Shown here: in pieces, positions 63,478 to 64,000 of the stretch | Position numbering within the stretch: the stretch's first letter is position 1 | Layout of the letters: each line of letters begins with the position of its first letter | Assembly: GCF_016612995.1 (NCBI RefSeq) | Contig: NZ_JAEOAH010000021.1 | Location: forward strand, 1 to 64,000 | Reading direction: 5' to 3' | From: Viridibacillus soli | GTDB lineage: Bacteria > Bacillota > Bacilli > Bacillales_A > Planococcaceae | Length of the DNA: 64,000 bases | Position numbers and translations under genes: made by a program | Notes under the pieces: generated by a model | Databases searched by the model: none | What the model was told of the DNA's origin: nothing | The model's input: only the letters and a program-made list of their open reading frames with translations

Positions 63478-63854
63478 TTTCTCTCCTCTCCACTACGAGC
63501 ACACTTGATTAGCTCAATTAGCTCATCCTCTGATACCATGAGGCGCCTCGCTTCTAATACTATTTCTTGAACCATCGTTGTTAATCGTTCATTTCGCCGT
63601 TTCACCAAAATCATCTGCTTTGCTTCTGTTGTTACAAACATGCCAAGCCCCCTCTTCTTGTACACAATCTGCTCTTCCAAAAGTAATGTTAAGCCCTTCC
63701 CAGCGGTCGCCGGATTGATGTTGAATAGCTCTGCTAATTGGTATTGCGAGTACACTTTATCATCCGTTCTTAGCTGATCTGCAATGATTTCATTCTCGAG
63801 CCACTCCGCAATTTGCACATAAATCGGCTTTGTACCATCACTATTTAATTGCAA
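63474..63854 (-). CDS. GntR-family repressor, YtrA-like
   Basis: A short GntR regulator (126 residues) of the YtrA branch: N-terminal winged helix (PIYVQIAEWLENEIIADQL, QYQLAELFNINPATAGKGLTLL, KKRGLGMFVT) and a short helical tail without a large effector domain. The TTG start at 63854 has AAGGAGG seven bases upstream. First gene of the operon and the likely repressor of it, acting on the dyad at 63885-63908. Relatives respond to cell-wall antibiotics; the inducer here is unknown. Confidence 0.9.
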   Translation of the reverse strand: MQLNSDGTKPIYVQIAEWLENEIIADQLRTDDKVYSQYQLAELFNINPATAGKGLTLLLEEQIVYKKRGLGMFVTTEAKQMILVKRRNERLTTMVQEIVLEARRLMVSEDELIELIKCARSGEERK

Positions 63855-63884
63855 GTTGAAGCCCTCCTTTCCTCATAGTTTATG

Positions 63885-63934
63885 AGTGCATTACTGTTGT
63901 AATGCACTATACAGTATTATTTTGGAAGTGTAAA
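63885..63934 (-). promoter_or_regulatory. Promoter and operator of the GntR/ABC operon
   Basis: On the minus strand TTTACA (63929-63934), a 17-nt spacer and TATAGT (63906-63911). A perfect 10-bp inverted repeat AGTGCATTAC/GTAATGCACT (63885-63894 and 63899-63908) overlaps the -10 and extends to the start site, a typical repressor position. Confidence 0.8.
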
Positions 63935-63951
63935 CAGATATATGTATAAAC

Positions 63952-63979
63952 AAAAAAAGACTCGTCATCATGACGAGTC
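63952..63979 (-). terminator. Terminator of a gene beyond the right edge
   Basis: GACTCGTCA (63959-63967) pairs with TGACGAGTC (63971-63979); on the minus strand seven T follow. It must serve a minus-strand gene to the right of the window. Confidence 0.85.
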
Positions 63980-64000
63980 CTCGAATAATTGAAATTTAGT

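Overview
The window reads as a chromosomal segment of a low-GC Gram-positive spore-former relative, most likely Bacillaceae or Planococcaceae of the Lysinibacillus/Solibacillus type. This is inferred from the AT-rich base composition, strong AGGAGG-type ribosome binding sites, many TTG and GTG starts, U-rich intrinsic terminators, lipobox lipoproteins, and gene sets that match Bacillus families (YfiY/YusV siderophore uptake, OpuC, BdbC/BdbD, YxdLM/YxeA, YvbH, YtrA-type ABC). No rRNA, tRNA, CRISPR array or intact insertion sequence was found.

Layout. 1-4241: the 3' part of a chemoreceptor, a small anchored protein, a YdbC/PC4-like protein and diaminopropionate ammonia-lyase. 4951-9596: a Fur-controlled siderophore operon (binding lipoprotein, two FecCD permeases, ATPase, esterase). 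10122-12906: a metallophosphoesterase, then bioY-bioB behind a BirA-like operator. 13187-16275: the most accessory-looking stretch, with two small Mrr_N-like winged-helix genes followed by an ABC-type ATPase overlapping a toprim-like gene, a layout reminiscent of split OLD/Abi-type defence pairs. 16330-20582: opuC osmoprotectant operon and an HD hydrolase. 21162-25748: a SAM-I riboswitch in front of a flavin monooxygenase/acyl-CoA-dehydrogenase-like gene and a polar amino-acid ABC transporter, probably for sulfur-compound acquisition. 25749-26302: terminators, a Bacillaceae interspersed repeat and an IS1182-like transposase relic. 26303-29772: bdbDC, blaR1-like and blaI-like genes and an anchored VOC protein, tied together by three copies of one 17-bp operator. 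29956-35696: small hypotheticals, a secreted protein, a DUF4885 protein, and rtcB with a YvbH-like gene. 35830-43852: a two-component system, a large M28 lipoprotein peptidase, and a glutamine/glutamate ABC operon. 43914-49970: YxdLM/YxeA-type ABC exporter, VanZ-RDD fusion, DUF6509-like protein, AlaX editing protein. 50167-52683: a second two-component system behind a secreted protein made of perfect 75-bp tandem repeats and ending in a frameshift. 52915-58682: a second chemoreceptor, a TauE/SafE exporter, an unrecognised 435-aa protein and an FAD monooxygenase. 58762-63854: a YkuE-like phosphoesterase and a GntR/ABC operon in which a permease plus anchored-protein pair has been duplicated in tandem.

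The most interesting candidates are the winged-helix/ATPase/toprim cassette, the BlaI-type regulon controlling disulfide-bond enzymes, the repeat-and-frameshift secreted protein beside its two-component system, and the duplicated module of the GntR/ABC operon. All functional names are from reading the sequence and remembered family features; no database search was run.
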